From Burkholderia sp. Ac-20365 (lineage in GTDB: Bacteria > Pseudomonadota > Gammaproteobacteria > Burkholderiales > Burkholderiaceae), in assembly GCF_017104715.1 (NCBI RefSeq), contig NZ_JAAGPI010000027.1, forward strand, positions 62,001-126,000: a DNA stretch of 64,000 nucleotides, read 5' to 3'. The notes under the pieces are model-generated. The model was not told where the DNA came from. It did not search any database and worked only from the letters and a program-made list of their open reading frames with translations. The position numbers were made by a program, and so were the translations under genes. Positions 36,838 through 46,603 of the stretch are shown here, piece by piece (positions within the stretch are counted from its first letter, which is position 1; each line of letters opens with the position of its first letter).

Positions 36838-37163
36838 GTTCTGTCTACGTCTCCCATGTGATGAGGCGCGCCATGCGGGCGCTGCCTTTTCGATCGATGT
36901 GGTGCATCTTAAGCGATCGTCCGGGGCGGGCCTATCCAGCCCGGCGGCATAGGACGGATGACGTGCAGGGCCCGTGGCCATTTTCGGGACGAAAAACGGG
37001 CGTGCACCTGGCCGATTGGCCAGCGCGCCGCAACGCCCGCGCCACGGCGCCGCGTGACAGCGCTGATCCCGTATAATCGACCGTTCAGGAAACAATCTAT
37101 TGCGACGGCCGGTCAGTGTTCCGCGTCCGTCGGCTCAAGCCAGGACCGTCCCCAAAGCACGCT
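36838..37163. other. Divergent promoter region between the CoA-transferase gene and alaS
   Basis: A perfect -10 hexamer TATAAT lies at 37072-37077 on the plus strand, about 90 bp before the alaS ATG; its -35 is poor. No gene is seen in the gap. Confidence 0.6.
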
Positions 37164-39788
37164 ATGAAAGCCGCCGAAATCCGCGAGAAATTCCTCAAGT
37201 TCTTCGAATCGAAGGGCCATACGATCGTCCGTTCGTCGAGCCTCGTGCCCGGCAACGACCCGACGCTGCTCTTCACCAATTCGGGCATGGTGCAGTTCAA
37301 AGATGTGTTTCTCGGCGCCGAATCGCGTCCGTACTCGCGGGCCACGACGGCGCAGCGCAGCGTGCGCGCGGGCGGCAAGCACAACGACCTGGAAAACGTC
37401 GGCTACACCGCGCGTCACCACACGTTCTTCGAAATGCTGGGCAACTTCTCGTTCGGCGACTATTTCAAGCGCGACGCGATCCACTACGCGTGGGAACTGC
37501 TGACGGGCGTGTACGGTTTGCCGAAGGACAAGCTCTGGGTCACCGTCTATCAGGAAGACGACGAAGCCTTCGGCATCTGGGAAAAGGAAGTCGGCGTGCC
37601 GGCCGAGCGGATCATCCGCATCGGCGACAACAAGGGCGCGCGCTACGCGTCGGACAACTTCTGGCAGATGGCCGACGTCGGCCCCTGCGGTCCGTGCTCG
37701 GAAATCTTCTACGACCACGGTCCGGAAGTATGGGGCGGCCCGCCGGGATCGCCTGAAGAAGATGGCGACCGCTACATCGAAATCTGGAATCTCGTGTTCA
37801 TGCAGTTCAGCCGCGACGCGCAGGGCAACATGACGCCGCTGCCCAAGCAGTGCGTGGACACGGGCATGGGCCTCGAGCGTATCGCTGCCGTGCTCCAGCA
37901 CGTGCACAGCAACTACGAAATCGATCTGTTCCAGGCGCTGATCAAGGCCGCTGGCCGCGAAACGGGCATCGAAGACCTGTCGAACAACTCGCTGAAGGTG
38001 ATCGCCGATCACATCCGCGCGTGCTCGTTCCTGATCGTCGACGGCGTGATTCCCGGCAACGAAGGCCGCGGCTACGTGCTGCGCCGTATCGTGCGCCGCG
38101 CGATCCGCCACGGCTACAAGCTGGGCCGCAAGGGTTCGTTCTTCCACAAGCTGGTCGCGGACCTCGTCGCGCAGATGGGCGACGCGTATCCGGAACTGAA
38201 GGACGCCGAGCAGCGCGTCACGGACGTGCTGCGCCAGGAGGAAGAGCGCTTCTTCGAAACGATCGAGCACGGCATGTCGATCCTCGAAAGCGCGCTGGCC
38301 GATCTGGAAGCGAAGGGCGGCAAGACGCTCGACGGCGAAGTCGCGTTCAAGCTGCACGACACGTACGGCTTCCCGCTCGACCTCACGGCAGACGTCTGCC
38401 GCGAGCGTGAAGTGACCGTCGACGAACCGGCATTCGACGAAGCAATGGCCCGTCAGCGCGAACAGGCTCGCGCGGCCGGCAAGTTCAAGATGGCGCAGGG
38501 CCTCGAATACTCGGGCGCGAAGACCACGTTCCACGGCTACGAAGAAATCGTCTTCGACGACGCGAAGGTGACGGCGCTGTATGTCGACGGCGCGTCCGTC
38601 AACGAAGTCACGAAGGGCCAGCAGGCCGTCGTCGTGCTCGATCACACGCCGTTCTACGCGGAGTCGGGCGGCCAGGTTGGCGATCAGGGCGTGCTGGCGA
38701 ATGCGAGCGTGCGCTTTGCCGTCGCGGATACGCTGAAGGTGCAGGCGGACGTCGTGGGTCACCACGGCACGCTGGAACAAGGCTCGCTGAAGGTCGGCGA
38801 CGTCGTGAAGGCGGAAATCGACGCGATCCGTCGCGCGCGCACGGCCCGCAACCACTCGGCCACCCACCTGATGCACAGGGCGCTGCGCGAAGTGCTCGGC
38901 GGCCACGTGCAGCAGAAGGGCTCGCTCGTCGACGCGGACAAGACCCGCTTTGACTTCGCGCACAACGCACCGATGACGGACGACCAGATCCGCCGCGTCG
39001 AAGAAATCGTCAACGCGGAAGTGCTGGCCAACGCGCCGGGCATCGTGCAGGTGATGCCGTACGACGAAGCGGTGAAGGGCGGCGCGATGGCGCTGTTCGG
39101 CGAAAAGTACGGCGACGAAGTGCGCGTGCTCGATCTGGGCTTCTCGCGTGAGCTGTGCGGCGGCACGCACGTGAATCGCACGGGTGACATCGGCTTCTTC
39201 AAGATCGTGATGGAAGGCGGCGTTGCGGCGGGCATCCGTCGCGTCGAAGCGATCACGGGCGACAACGCGGTGCGCTATGTGCAGGAACTCGATGCGCGCA
39301 TCAACGCGGCAGCCGCGGCGCTCAAGGCGCAGCCGTCGGAACTGACGCAACGCATCTCGCTGGTTCAGGACCAGGTGAAGTCGCTGGAAAAGGAACTGGG
39401 CGCGCTGAAGTCGAAGCTCGCAGCGAGCCAGGGCGACGAACTGGCCGGTCAGGCTATCGAAGTCGCCGGCGTGCAGGTGCTGGCGGCGACGCTGGAAGGC
39501 GCGGACGTCAAGACGCTGCGCGAAACCGTCGACAAGCTCAAGGACAAGCTCAAGAGCGCGGCCATCGTGCTGGCCTCCGTCGAAGGCGGCAAGGTCAGCC
39601 TGATCGCGGGTGTCACGGCCGATGCCAGCAAGAAGGTCAAGGCGGGCGAACTGGTGAACTTCGTTGCGCAGCAGGTCGGCGGCAAGGGTGGTGGCCGTCC
39701 GGACATGGCGCAGGCAGGCGGCACCGAGCCGGCTAATCTGCCGGCCGCGCTGGCAGGCGTGAAGGGCTGGGTCGAAGCGCAGCTCTAA
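37164..39788 (+). CDS. alaS: alanyl-tRNA synthetase
   Basis: AlaS charges tRNA-Ala. The 874-residue protein has the class II catalytic domain (about 1-440), starting MKAAEIREKFLKFFESKGH. The editing domain shows the zinc-type motif HSATHLMHRALREVLG and CGGTHVNRTGDIG. A C-terminal coiled region and an oligomerisation domain end in KGGGRPDMAQAGG. The start at 37164 matches the family. A bidirectional terminator follows. Confidence 0.97.
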   Translation: MKAAEIREKFLKFFESKGHTIVRSSSLVPGNDPTLLFTNSGMVQFKDVFLGAESRPYSRATTAQRSVRAGGKHNDLENVGYTARHHTFFEMLGNFSFGDYFKRDAIHYAWELLTGVYGLPKDKLWVTVYQEDDEAFGIWEKEVGVPAERIIRIGDNKGARYASDNFWQMADVGPCGPCSEIFYDHGPEVWGGPPGSPEEDGDRYIEIWNLVFMQFSRDAQGNMTPLPKQCVDTGMGLERIAAVLQHVHSNYEIDLFQALIKAAGRETGIEDLSNNSLKVIADHIRACSFLIVDGVIPGNEGRGYVLRRIVRRAIRHGYKLGRKGSFFHKLVADLVAQMGDAYPELKDAEQRVTDVLRQEEERFFETIEHGMSILESALADLEAKGGKTLDGEVAFKLHDTYGFPLDLTADVCREREVTVDEPAFDEAMARQREQARAAGKFKMAQGLEYSGAKTTFHGYEEIVFDDAKVTALYVDGASVNEVTKGQQAVVVLDHTPFYAESGGQVGDQGVLANASVRFAVADTLKVQADVVGHHGTLEQGSLKVGDVVKAEIDAIRRARTARNHSATHLMHRALREVLGGHVQQKGSLVDADKTRFDFAHNAPMTDDQIRRVEEIVNAEVLANAPGIVQVMPYDEAVKGGAMALFGEKYGDEVRVLDLGFSRELCGGTHVNRTGDIGFFKIVMEGGVAAGIRRVEAITGDNAVRYVQELDARINAAAAALKAQPSELTQRISLVQDQVKSLEKELGALKSKLAASQGDELAGQAIEVAGVQVLAATLEGADVKTLRETVDKLKDKLKSAAIVLASVEGGKVSLIAGVTADASKKVKAGELVNFVAQQVGGKGGGRPDMAQAGGTEPANLPAALAGVKGWVEAQL

Positions 39789-39833
39789 GCAGCCGCGCCG
39801 CGCGCCAAGCGCGTACGTTTCGTATCAACAAAA

Positions 39834-39865
39834 AGCCGCGAGTCGATGAGACTCGCGGCTTTTTT
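39834..39865. terminator. Bidirectional terminator between alaS and the LysR gene
   Basis: A perfect 11-bp stem (39834-39844 with 39850-39860) is preceded by A residues and followed by T residues, so it can end transcription from both sides. It shows how a simple convergent gap looks in this genome. Confidence 0.9.
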
Positions 39866-39880
39866 ATTCGCTGCGATCGT

Positions 39881-40786
39881 TCACGCGGCGTGCGCTTCGG
39901 CAACGGCTTCCTGCACATTTCCGCTCGCAACCAGCATCCCGCGCAACGCATTCAGAGCCGACGAGAAATGGCCGCGGCGCCAGACCAGCAGCGTGTCGAT
40001 GGTGCCGAGTTCGGCGAGCGAATGAACGGCGATATCGTTCGATTCGGGCAGCAGCGCCAGCACCGAGCGCGGCGCGACAGCCACGCCCGCGCCCGCCGCC
40101 ACGCACGCGACGATCGCGTGATAGGAGCCCAGCTCCAGCACCCGCGCCGGCCGGATGCCACGCTCCATGTACCACTTCTCCACATACACGCGATACGCGC
40201 AGCCCGCCTCGAATGCGATCAGCGTCGACAGCGAGATGTCGCCCGCGTGACGGATGGGCGGATGGCCGCGCGGCGTCACCATCACCAGTTCCTCCCGGAA
40301 CACGGGCACGGCCTCGAACAGATCGCCGATCCAGCCGGGATCGAGCGGCGTCGCGACGATCGCCGCGTCGACCTCGAATTCGCGCACGCGGTCGATCAGC
40401 TTGCCCGTCGTCCCTGTCTCCAGTTCGAGCGCGACGTCGGGCCATGTCTGGTGATACTCGGCGAGCAATCCGGGTAGCCGCGTCGCGGCGACGCTTTCCA
40501 TCGTGCCGAGCCGCAGGCGGCCGCTCGGACGCGCGTCCTTGACCGCATGGCGTGCTTCGTCGGCGAGTGCCAGTAGCCGTTCGGCGTAAGGCAGCAGCGT
40601 TTCGCCGGCAGGTGTCAGCACGAGCCGACGTCCATCGCGGATAAACAGCTCCGTGCCCAGTTGCTCTTCGAGCTGCCTGATACGCGTGGTCACATTCGAT
40701 TGCACGCGGTTGAGCTTCGCGGCGGCGCGCGTGACGCCGTTTTCCCGCACGACCGCGCGGAAGATGGTGAGAGCGGCAAGATCCAT
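39881..40786 (-). CDS. LysR-family transcriptional regulator
   Basis: The 301-residue protein has an N-terminal winged helix (LTIFRAVVRENGVTRAAAKL, then NVTTRIRQLEEQLG) and a periplasmic-binding-like effector domain. The start at 40786 has GGAGA upstream. It is divergent from an MFS transporter gene, and inverted repeats with the LysR-type spacing lie between them. It therefore probably controls that transporter; the effector is unknown. Confidence 0.9.
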   Translation of the reverse strand: MDLAALTIFRAVVRENGVTRAAAKLNRVQSNVTTRIRQLEEQLGTELFIRDGRRLVLTPAGETLLPYAERLLALADEARHAVKDARPSGRLRLGTMESVAATRLPGLLAEYHQTWPDVALELETGTTGKLIDRVREFEVDAAIVATPLDPGWIGDLFEAVPVFREELVMVTPRGHPPIRHAGDISLSTLIAFEAGCAYRVYVEKWYMERGIRPARVLELGSYHAIVACVAAGAGVAVAPRSVLALLPESNDIAVHSLAELGTIDTLLVWRRGHFSSALNALRGMLVASGNVQEAVAEAHAA

Positions 40787-40838
40787 CAATCTCTCCGGGA
40801 GATTCAATCTATCCGTATTATTCATTTTAAGAGATTGA
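40787..40838. promoter_or_regulatory. Putative LysR operator between the LysR and MFS genes
   Basis: AATCTC (40788-40793) and GAGATT (40799-40804) form a 17-bp interrupted palindrome. A further AGAGATTG (40830-40837) repeats the half-site in inverted orientation. The first palindrome overlaps the ribosome site of the LysR gene, which would allow autoregulation. Confidence 0.6.
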
Positions 40839-40910
40839 AGGGTCAAGCTACGATGCAATCGAAAACACAGATTGCCGTGCCGCCCCATATCGGCGTGGCC
40901 AGCCTCCGCC

Positions 40911-42152
40911 ATGTCATCGATGAACGATCTCGCCTCCCGCACTTTCCCGCGCCAATCTCCCGATGCCGCCCGCCGCACCGCGCTCGCCTGCATGGCGGCG
41001 CTGGCCGTCGCGCTCGGCGTCGGGCGCTTCGCCTTTACGCCGTTGTTGCCGCTGATGCTTCATGGCGGCGAACTCGACATCAGGCACGGCGGCTGGCTCG
41101 CGTCGCTCAACTACGCGGGCTATTTCCTCGGCGCGATCACCTGCGTGGCACTGCGCATCGACGCGGCCCGCGTGGTGAAAGCCGGTCTTGCGACGACGGT
41201 GCTGCTCGTGCTCGCGATGGGCGTCACGCATCAGTTCTGGGTCTGGGCCGCGGTGCGATTCGTCGCGGGTGCGGTCAGCGCGTGGACCTTCGTGTTTGCA
41301 TCGCAGTGGGGTCTGCGCCGGCTCGCTGAACTCGGCGCGAACGAGTGGGGCGGCGTGATCTACACCGGCCCGGGCATCGGCATCGCTGCGACGGGGCTGC
41401 TGGTCAGCGCCGCGGGCGGATATGGCGCGTCGGCGGGCTGGATCGGGTTCGGGCTGGTGTCGGCCGTGCTGACGGTGCTCGTGTGGCGCACGTTCGAACC
41501 CGTATCGAAGGCGAACGTCGGCGCGAAGGCTTCACCCGGCAAACCCGCCGAACTGCAAACCGACGCGCAACGGCGTCATGCACACCTGCATCGCGCAGAC
41601 GCCTTCTGGCTGACCGTCCTGTATGGCGTGCCCGGCTTCGGCTACATCATCACCGCGACCTTCCTGCCCGTGATCGCGCGCGCCGCGTTGCCCGCCGACT
41701 CACCATGGCCCGACCTGTTCTGGCCGATGTTCGGCGCCGCACTCGTCGTCGGCGCGTTGGCGGGCGCGCGTCTGCCGTCGCACTGGGACAATCGCACGCT
41801 GCTGGCCGGCTGCTACGTGCTACAGGCGCTCGGCATCATCGCGGGCATCGTATCGCCCACGGCGGGCGGTCTTTCGCTCGGCAGCGCGTTGATCGGCTTG
41901 CCGTTCACGGCGATCACGCTGTTTGCGATGCGCGAAGCGCGCCGTCTGCACGGCGACAATGCGGCGGGCCTGATGGGCTATGCGACGGCGGCGTACGGTC
42001 TCGGACAGATCGTCGGGCCGCTCGTCGCCGCGCCGATCGCGGCGCACACCGGCTCGTTCACGCTGGCGCTGTGGCTGGCGGCGCTCACGTTGATTGCTGG
42101 CGCCGTGGGTTTGATCGCGGTGGCGATGCTGCGCCCGGCGCATCGCGTCTAG
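40911..42152 (+). CDS. YbfB/YjiJ-family MFS transporter
   Basis: The protein has about 12 membrane segments and the family start CMAALAVALGVGRFAFTPLL. The start could be 40872, 40911 or 40920; none has a clear ribosome site, and 40911 gives 413 residues. The substrate is unknown. A LysR gene is divergent, with a shared operator-like region. The next gene, threonine aldolase, begins 143 bp downstream. Confidence 0.85.
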   Translation: MSSMNDLASRTFPRQSPDAARRTALACMAALAVALGVGRFAFTPLLPLMLHGGELDIRHGGWLASLNYAGYFLGAITCVALRIDAARVVKAGLATTVLLVLAMGVTHQFWVWAAVRFVAGAVSAWTFVFASQWGLRRLAELGANEWGGVIYTGPGIGIAATGLLVSAAGGYGASAGWIGFGLVSAVLTVLVWRTFEPVSKANVGAKASPGKPAELQTDAQRRHAHLHRADAFWLTVLYGVPGFGYIITATFLPVIARAALPADSPWPDLFWPMFGAALVVGALAGARLPSHWDNRTLLAGCYVLQALGIIAGIVSPTAGGLSLGSALIGLPFTAITLFAMREARRLHGDNAAGLMGYATAAYGLGQIVGPLVAAPIAAHTGSFTLALWLAALTLIAGAVGLIAVAMLRPAHRV

Positions 42153-42294
42153 GCGGGAAAGCAGGACAGAGGAAAAGCGAGAAACGGCACGGCACGCTGG
42201 ATTGAACGCGCAAAAACAAATTCAGCACCCGCCGCACTAAAATGTCCGCTTTCCCGTCATCTTCGCGCGCCCATCGCCGGGCGCGCCGCCCGCC

Positions 42295-43326
42295 ATGCAA
42301 CATTTTGCGTCGGACAACTACGCCGGTATCTGCCCCGAGGCGCTCGAAGCGCTGATCGCCGCCAATAACAGCGGCCACGAACCAGCCTACGGCGACGACT
42401 CATGGACGCAGCAAGTCTGCGACCGTCTGCGCGACCTGTTCCAGACCGACTGCGAAGTGTTCTTCGTCTTCAACGGCACGGCGGCGAACTCGCTGGCGCT
42501 GGCGTCGCTGTGCCAGTCCTATCACTCGGTGATCTGTCACGAACTCGCGCATATCGAAACGGATGAATGCGGCGGCCCCGAGTTCTTCTCGAACGGCTCG
42601 AAGCTGCTGACGGCGCCCGGCGTCGGCGGCAAACTTACGCCGGACGCGATCGAAGCGGTCGTCACGCGCCGCGCCGATATCCACTATCCGAAGCCCAAGG
42701 TCGTCACGCTCACGCAGTCGACGGAAGTCGGCACGGTGTACAGCGTCGAGGAAATCCGCGCGATTGCGGCAATAGCGAAGCGCCGTCATCTGAAGGTGCA
42801 TATGGACGGCGCGCGCTTTGCGAACGCCGTCGCCGCGCTCGACGTGCATCCGTCGGAAATCACGTGGCGCGCGGGCGTCGACGTGCTGTGCTTCGGCGGC
42901 ACAAAAAACGGCTTGCCGGTCGGCGAAGCGGTGGTGTTCTTCGACCGCGCGCTGGCCGACGATTTCGCGTATCGCCTGAAGCAGGCGGGCCAGCTCGCGT
43001 CGAAGATGCGCTTCATCTCCGCGCCGTGGCTCGGCCTGCTCGACAACGACGTGTGGCTGCGCAACGCGCGCCACGCGAACGCGATGGCGAAGCTGATGGA
43101 ATCTCGTCTCGCGGAGATTCCGGGCGTGAGCATCATGTTCCCGACGGAATCGAACGCGGTGTTCGCGCAATTGCCGCCGCACGCGGCCAAGGCGATGCGC
43201 ACGCGCGGCTGGAAGTTCTACGAGTTCATCGGCGCGGGCGGCTGCCGGCTGATGTGCGCGTGGGACACGCAACCCGAAACGGTCGAGCGCTTCGTCGCCG
43301 AAGTCCGCGAACTGTGCGCTGCGTGA
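42295..43326 (+). CDS. ltaE: low-specificity L-threonine aldolase
   Basis: The enzyme splits L-threonine or L-allo-threonine into glycine and acetaldehyde using pyridoxal phosphate. The 343-residue protein has the fold-type I pattern. The segment FVFNGTAANSLAL binds the cofactor phosphate, VHMDGARFANAVAAL carries the conserved aspartate, and GGTKNGLPVGEA contains the PLP lysine. The symbol is by family. It may be cotranscribed with the following Nudix gene. Confidence 0.9.
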   Translation: MQHFASDNYAGICPEALEALIAANNSGHEPAYGDDSWTQQVCDRLRDLFQTDCEVFFVFNGTAANSLALASLCQSYHSVICHELAHIETDECGGPEFFSNGSKLLTAPGVGGKLTPDAIEAVVTRRADIHYPKPKVVTLTQSTEVGTVYSVEEIRAIAAIAKRRHLKVHMDGARFANAVAALDVHPSEITWRAGVDVLCFGGTKNGLPVGEAVVFFDRALADDFAYRLKQAGQLASKMRFISAPWLGLLDNDVWLRNARHANAMAKLMESRLAEIPGVSIMFPTESNAVFAQLPPHAAKAMRTRGWKFYEFIGAGGCRLMCAWDTQPETVERFVAEVRELCAA

Positions 43327-43360
43327 GCCTTTAACCACGCGCACAAGCCATCCAGAAACC

Positions 43361-43891
43361 ATGACCGACTACCGATTCTGCCCGCGCTGCGCGACGCCGC
43401 TCGTCGAGCGCGCCGATCCCGCGCATGAAGGCGGCCGCGTGCGTCAGAGCTGTCCCGACGACGCATGCGGCTACGTGCACTGGAACAACCCGCTGCCCGT
43501 CGTCGCCGCGATCGTCGAGTACGAAGGCAAGATCCTGCTCGCGCGCAATGCCGCGTGGCCCGAAGGCATGTTCGCGCTGATCACCGGCTTTCTGGAGAAT
43601 GGCGAGACGCCGGAAGCGGGCATCGCGCGCGAAGTGAAGGAAGAGACGTCGCTCGTCGCCGATGCCGTCGAACTGGTCGGCGTGTACGAGTTCATCCGCA
43701 AGAACGAGCTGATCATCGCGTATCACGTGCGGGCGCGTGGCGAGATCGCGCTGTCGCCGGAACTGCTCGAATACCGGCTGGTCGAGCCCGCGAAGCTGCG
43801 TCCGTGGCGCGCGGGCACCGGCTTCGCGCTCGGAGACTGGATGCGCCGCCGCGGCTTGCCGTTCGAGTTCGTCGAGCGGCCGGGGCAGTGA
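43361..43891 (+). CDS. NudC-like Nudix hydrolase with zinc ribbon
   Basis: The 176-residue protein has an N-terminal four-cysteine zinc ribbon (FCPRCATPL and SCPDDACGY) and a Nudix domain with the box GFLENGETPEAGIAREVKEE. This resembles the C-terminal half of NADH pyrophosphatase NudC, but the protein is shorter than full NudC (about 250-280 residues). Hydrolysis of NAD(H)-type substrates is possible but not proven. Confidence 0.85.
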   Translation: MTDYRFCPRCATPLVERADPAHEGGRVRQSCPDDACGYVHWNNPLPVVAAIVEYEGKILLARNAAWPEGMFALITGFLENGETPEAGIAREVKEETSLVADAVELVGVYEFIRKNELIIAYHVRARGEIALSPELLEYRLVEPAKLRPWRAGTGFALGDWMRRRGLPFEFVERPGQ

Positions 43892-43970
43892 GCGCGGCAA
43901 CGCGCAACCCGTCGCTGTGATGTCATAGTCAGGCGCTTGCGCCGGTTCCCACTGCGTGAGCGCTATCCTC

Positions 43971-44006
43971 GATAACAACGTTGCATAAAAACGCTGGATA
44001 ACAACG
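43971..44006 (+). promoter_or_regulatory. Direct repeat upstream of the Fe-alcohol dehydrogenase gene
   Basis: GATAACAACG occurs twice (43971-43980 and 43997-44006), 26 bp apart, just before the ribosome site. It may be a regulator site or chance. Confidence 0.35.
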
Positions 44007-44019
44007 GAGACGCATCGAC

Positions 44020-45168
44020 ATGGCCTACATCTACTATCTGACGCACATTCATCTCGGTTACGACGCGCTCGCGCAACTGCCTGCGGAGTGCGAGCGCTCG
44101 TGCATCAAACGGCCGCTCGTGGTGACGGACAAGGGTGTGATGGCGGCGGGCGTCGCGCAGCAGGCCGTCGACGCGTTGAAGCTGCCCGGCGTGCCGATCT
44201 TCGACGACACGCCGTCGAACCCGACGGAAGCCATGGTGCTGGCCGCTGCGCAGCGTTATCGGGAGGAAGGCTGCGACGGCCTGATCGCGATAGGCGGCGG
44301 TTCGTCGATCGATCTGGCCAAGGGTGTCGCGATCATGGCGACGCATCCGGGCACGATGACGGAGTACGCGACGATAGAGGGCGGCAGCAACAGGATTACT
44401 GCCAGCGCCGCGCCGCTGATCGCCGTGCCGACCACAGCGGGCACGGGCAGCGAAGTGGCGCGCGGCGCGATCGTGATCCTGAACGACGGACGCAAGGTCG
44501 GTTTCCATTCGTGGCATCTGCTGCCGAAAGCGGCGATCTGCGATCCCGGCCTCACGCTGGGATTACCTTCGATGCTGACGGCCGCCACCGGCATGGACGC
44601 GATTGCGCACTGCATCGAAACGTTTCTCGCGCCGTCGTTCAATCCGCCCGCCGACGGCATTGCGCTCGACGGCCTCGAGCGCGCGTGGGCGAACATCGAA
44701 CTCGCGACGCGCGACGGCCAGAACCGCGATGCGCGCCTGCACATGATGAGCGCATCGATGCAAGGCGCGATGGCGTTCCAGAAAGGGCTCGGCTGCGTGC
44801 ATTCGCTGTCGCATCCGCTTGGCGGCGTGAAGGTGAACGGACGCACGTCGCTGCATCACGGCACGCTGAACGCCGTCGTGCTGCCCGCCGTGCTGCGCTT
44901 CAACGAAAGCGCGGAGACAGTGGTCGCGAATCGCCGCTACGCGCGCATGCGCCGCGTGATGAATCTGCCCGACCATGCCGATCTCGCCGAGGCGCTGCAC
45001 GACATGACCGCGCGTCTCGGATTGCCTACGGGCCTGCGCCAGATGGGCGTCGACGAAAGCGCGTTCGACAAGGTCATCAAAGGCGCGCTGGCCGATCACT
45101 GCCACAAGACGAATCCGCGCGAGGCGACGGCAGACGACTACCGTCGGATGCTGATCGAGTCGATGTAA
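44020..45168 (+). CDS. iron-containing alcohol dehydrogenase
   Basis: The 382-residue protein belongs to the group III NAD(P)-dependent dehydrogenases. NAD binding is shown by GGGSSIDLAKG (about residues 91-101) and VPTTAGTGSEVARGA. Metal ligands are visible in MDAIAHCIE, HSLSHPLGG and HHGTLNAVVLP. The substrate is unknown. It leads a run of six plus-strand genes that continues with a thioesterase and a Liv-type transporter with tight spacing, suggesting one operon. Confidence 0.9.
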   Translation: MAYIYYLTHIHLGYDALAQLPAECERSCIKRPLVVTDKGVMAAGVAQQAVDALKLPGVPIFDDTPSNPTEAMVLAAAQRYREEGCDGLIAIGGGSSIDLAKGVAIMATHPGTMTEYATIEGGSNRITASAAPLIAVPTTAGTGSEVARGAIVILNDGRKVGFHSWHLLPKAAICDPGLTLGLPSMLTAATGMDAIAHCIETFLAPSFNPPADGIALDGLERAWANIELATRDGQNRDARLHMMSASMQGAMAFQKGLGCVHSLSHPLGGVKVNGRTSLHHGTLNAVVLPAVLRFNESAETVVANRRYARMRRVMNLPDHADLAEALHDMTARLGLPTGLRQMGVDESAFDKVIKGALADHCHKTNPREATADDYRRMLIESM

Positions 45169-45196
45169 GCCGCCTGCTCATCCAACCGGACACGCC

Positions 45197-45661
45197 ATGA
45201 ACAAACCCGCTCCCGCGCCGCGCTCGGCTTACCCGCATTTTCTCGCCATCGGCACGCGCTGGATGGACAACGATGTCTACGGCCACGTGAACAACGTCGT
45301 CTATTACAGCTACTTCGATACCGTCGTGAACGAGTATCTGATCCGCGCGGGCGTGCTCCACATCGAACACAGTTCGACGATCGGCCTCGTCGTCGAAACG
45401 CAATGCAACTACTTCGCGCCGATCGTGTTTCCGGATCGTATCGATGCGGGCTTGCGTGTCGTGCGGCTGGGTACGTCGAGCGTGCGCTACGAAGTGGGGT
45501 TGTTCCGCGAGGGTGATGCCGAGCCCGCCGCGCAAGGGCATTTCGTGCACGTGTACGTGGATCGCGACACGCGCCGTCCCGTTGCGCTGCCCGACGATCT
45601 GCGCGCCGCGCTCGAGCCGCTTGTCGTCGTGCAAGACGCGCAAGATTCGCAGGCAGGCTGA
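45197..45661 (+). CDS. 4HBT-family acyl-CoA thioesterase
   Basis: The 154-residue hot-dog protein has the motif WMDNDVYGHVNNVVYY near residues 20-35, in which the aspartate is catalytic in the 4-hydroxybenzoyl-CoA thioesterase group. It hydrolyses an acyl-CoA; which one is not visible. The next gene starts 3 bases after its stop. Confidence 0.85.
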   Translation: MNKPAPAPRSAYPHFLAIGTRWMDNDVYGHVNNVVYYSYFDTVVNEYLIRAGVLHIEHSSTIGLVVETQCNYFAPIVFPDRIDAGLRVVRLGTSSVRYEVGLFREGDAEPAAQGHFVHVYVDRDTRRPVALPDDLRAALEPLVVVQDAQDSQAG

Positions 45662-45664
45662 CGC

Positions 45665-46603
45665 GTGCAGTCGTTCGTCATCGATGTATTGAACGGCGTG
45701 AGCTACGGCTTGCTGCTGTTCATGCTGTCGGCGGGTTTGACGCTGATTTTCAGCATGCTCGGCGTGCTGAACTTTGCACACGCGAGCTTTTACATGCTCG
45801 GCGCTTATGTCGGGTTTTCCGTCGCGTCGCGCATGGGCTTCTGGTGGGCGCTCGTGATCGCGCCGCTCGCCGTCGGAGCCATGGGCGCGGCGCTCGAACG
45901 ATGGCTGCTGCGGCGCGTGCGGCCGCATGGGCATCTCGCTGAACTGCTGCTGACCTTCGGCGCGGCTTATCTGATCGGCGAAGGCGTGAAGCTCGTGTGG
46001 GGCTTGCAGGCGCTGAGCGCCGCTGTGCCCAAAGCGCTCGATGGTCCTTTGCTCGACGTGTACGGCGTTGCGTTTCCGCGCTATCGCGCGTTCATGATGG
46101 CCGTTGCGATTGCGATGCTCGCCGTGCTGCACGCGGTGCTGCGCATATCGAAAGCAGGGCTCATCGTGCGCGCAGCGCTCACGCATCCACAAGCTGTCGA
46201 AGCGTTGGGTCATAACGTGCCGCGCGTGTTCACGGGCGTGTTCGCGGCGGGCACGGCGCTCGCCGCGCTCGCGGGTGTGATCGGCGCGCCGCTTTTCGTG
46301 CTCGAACCGGCGATGGCCGAGTCGGTCGGATCGATCGTGTTCGTGGTGGTCGTGATCGGCGGACTGGGGTCGCTGGGCGGCGCGCTCGTGGCATCGCTCG
46401 TGATTGGCTGCGCGCAGACCTTCGCGGTCGCCAGCGACCTTCCGCTCGGCGAACTGTTCGGCGATGTCGACAATGCACTGCCTGCTGCGTGGAGCGCGTT
46501 GACGCTCGCGCAACTCGCGCCGCTCGTGCCATACGTGCTGCTGGTCGCGATGCTCGCGGTGCGCTCGCGCGGTTTCTTCGGACAACGCGACGACGATGCG
46601 TGA
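45665..46603 (+). CDS. branched-chain amino-acid-type ABC transporter permease LivH
   Basis: The 312-residue protein has about eight membrane segments and the LivH signatures NGVSYGLLLFMLSAGLTLIF at the N-terminus and VVVIGGLGSLGGALVASL near the end. The start is GTG at 45665. It forms the channel with LivM. Substrates of such systems also include amides, urea and aromatic acids, so the name only marks the family. Confidence 0.9.
   Translation: MQSFVIDVLNGVSYGLLLFMLSAGLTLIFSMLGVLNFAHASFYMLGAYVGFSVASRMGFWWALVIAPLAVGAMGAALERWLLRRVRPHGHLAELLLTFGAAYLIGEGVKLVWGLQALSAAVPKALDGPLLDVYGVAFPRYRAFMMAVAIAMLAVLHAVLRISKAGLIVRAALTHPQAVEALGHNVPRVFTGVFAAGTALAALAGVIGAPLFVLEPAMAESVGSIVFVVVVIGGLGSLGGALVASLVIGCAQTFAVASDLPLGELFGDVDNALPAAWSALTLAQLAPLVPYVLLVAMLAVRSRGFFGQRDDDA

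Noticed and set aside
37113..39350. Minus-strand 745-codon frame opposite alaS
   Set aside because: Antisense shadow of alaS with low-complexity Arg-rich composition.
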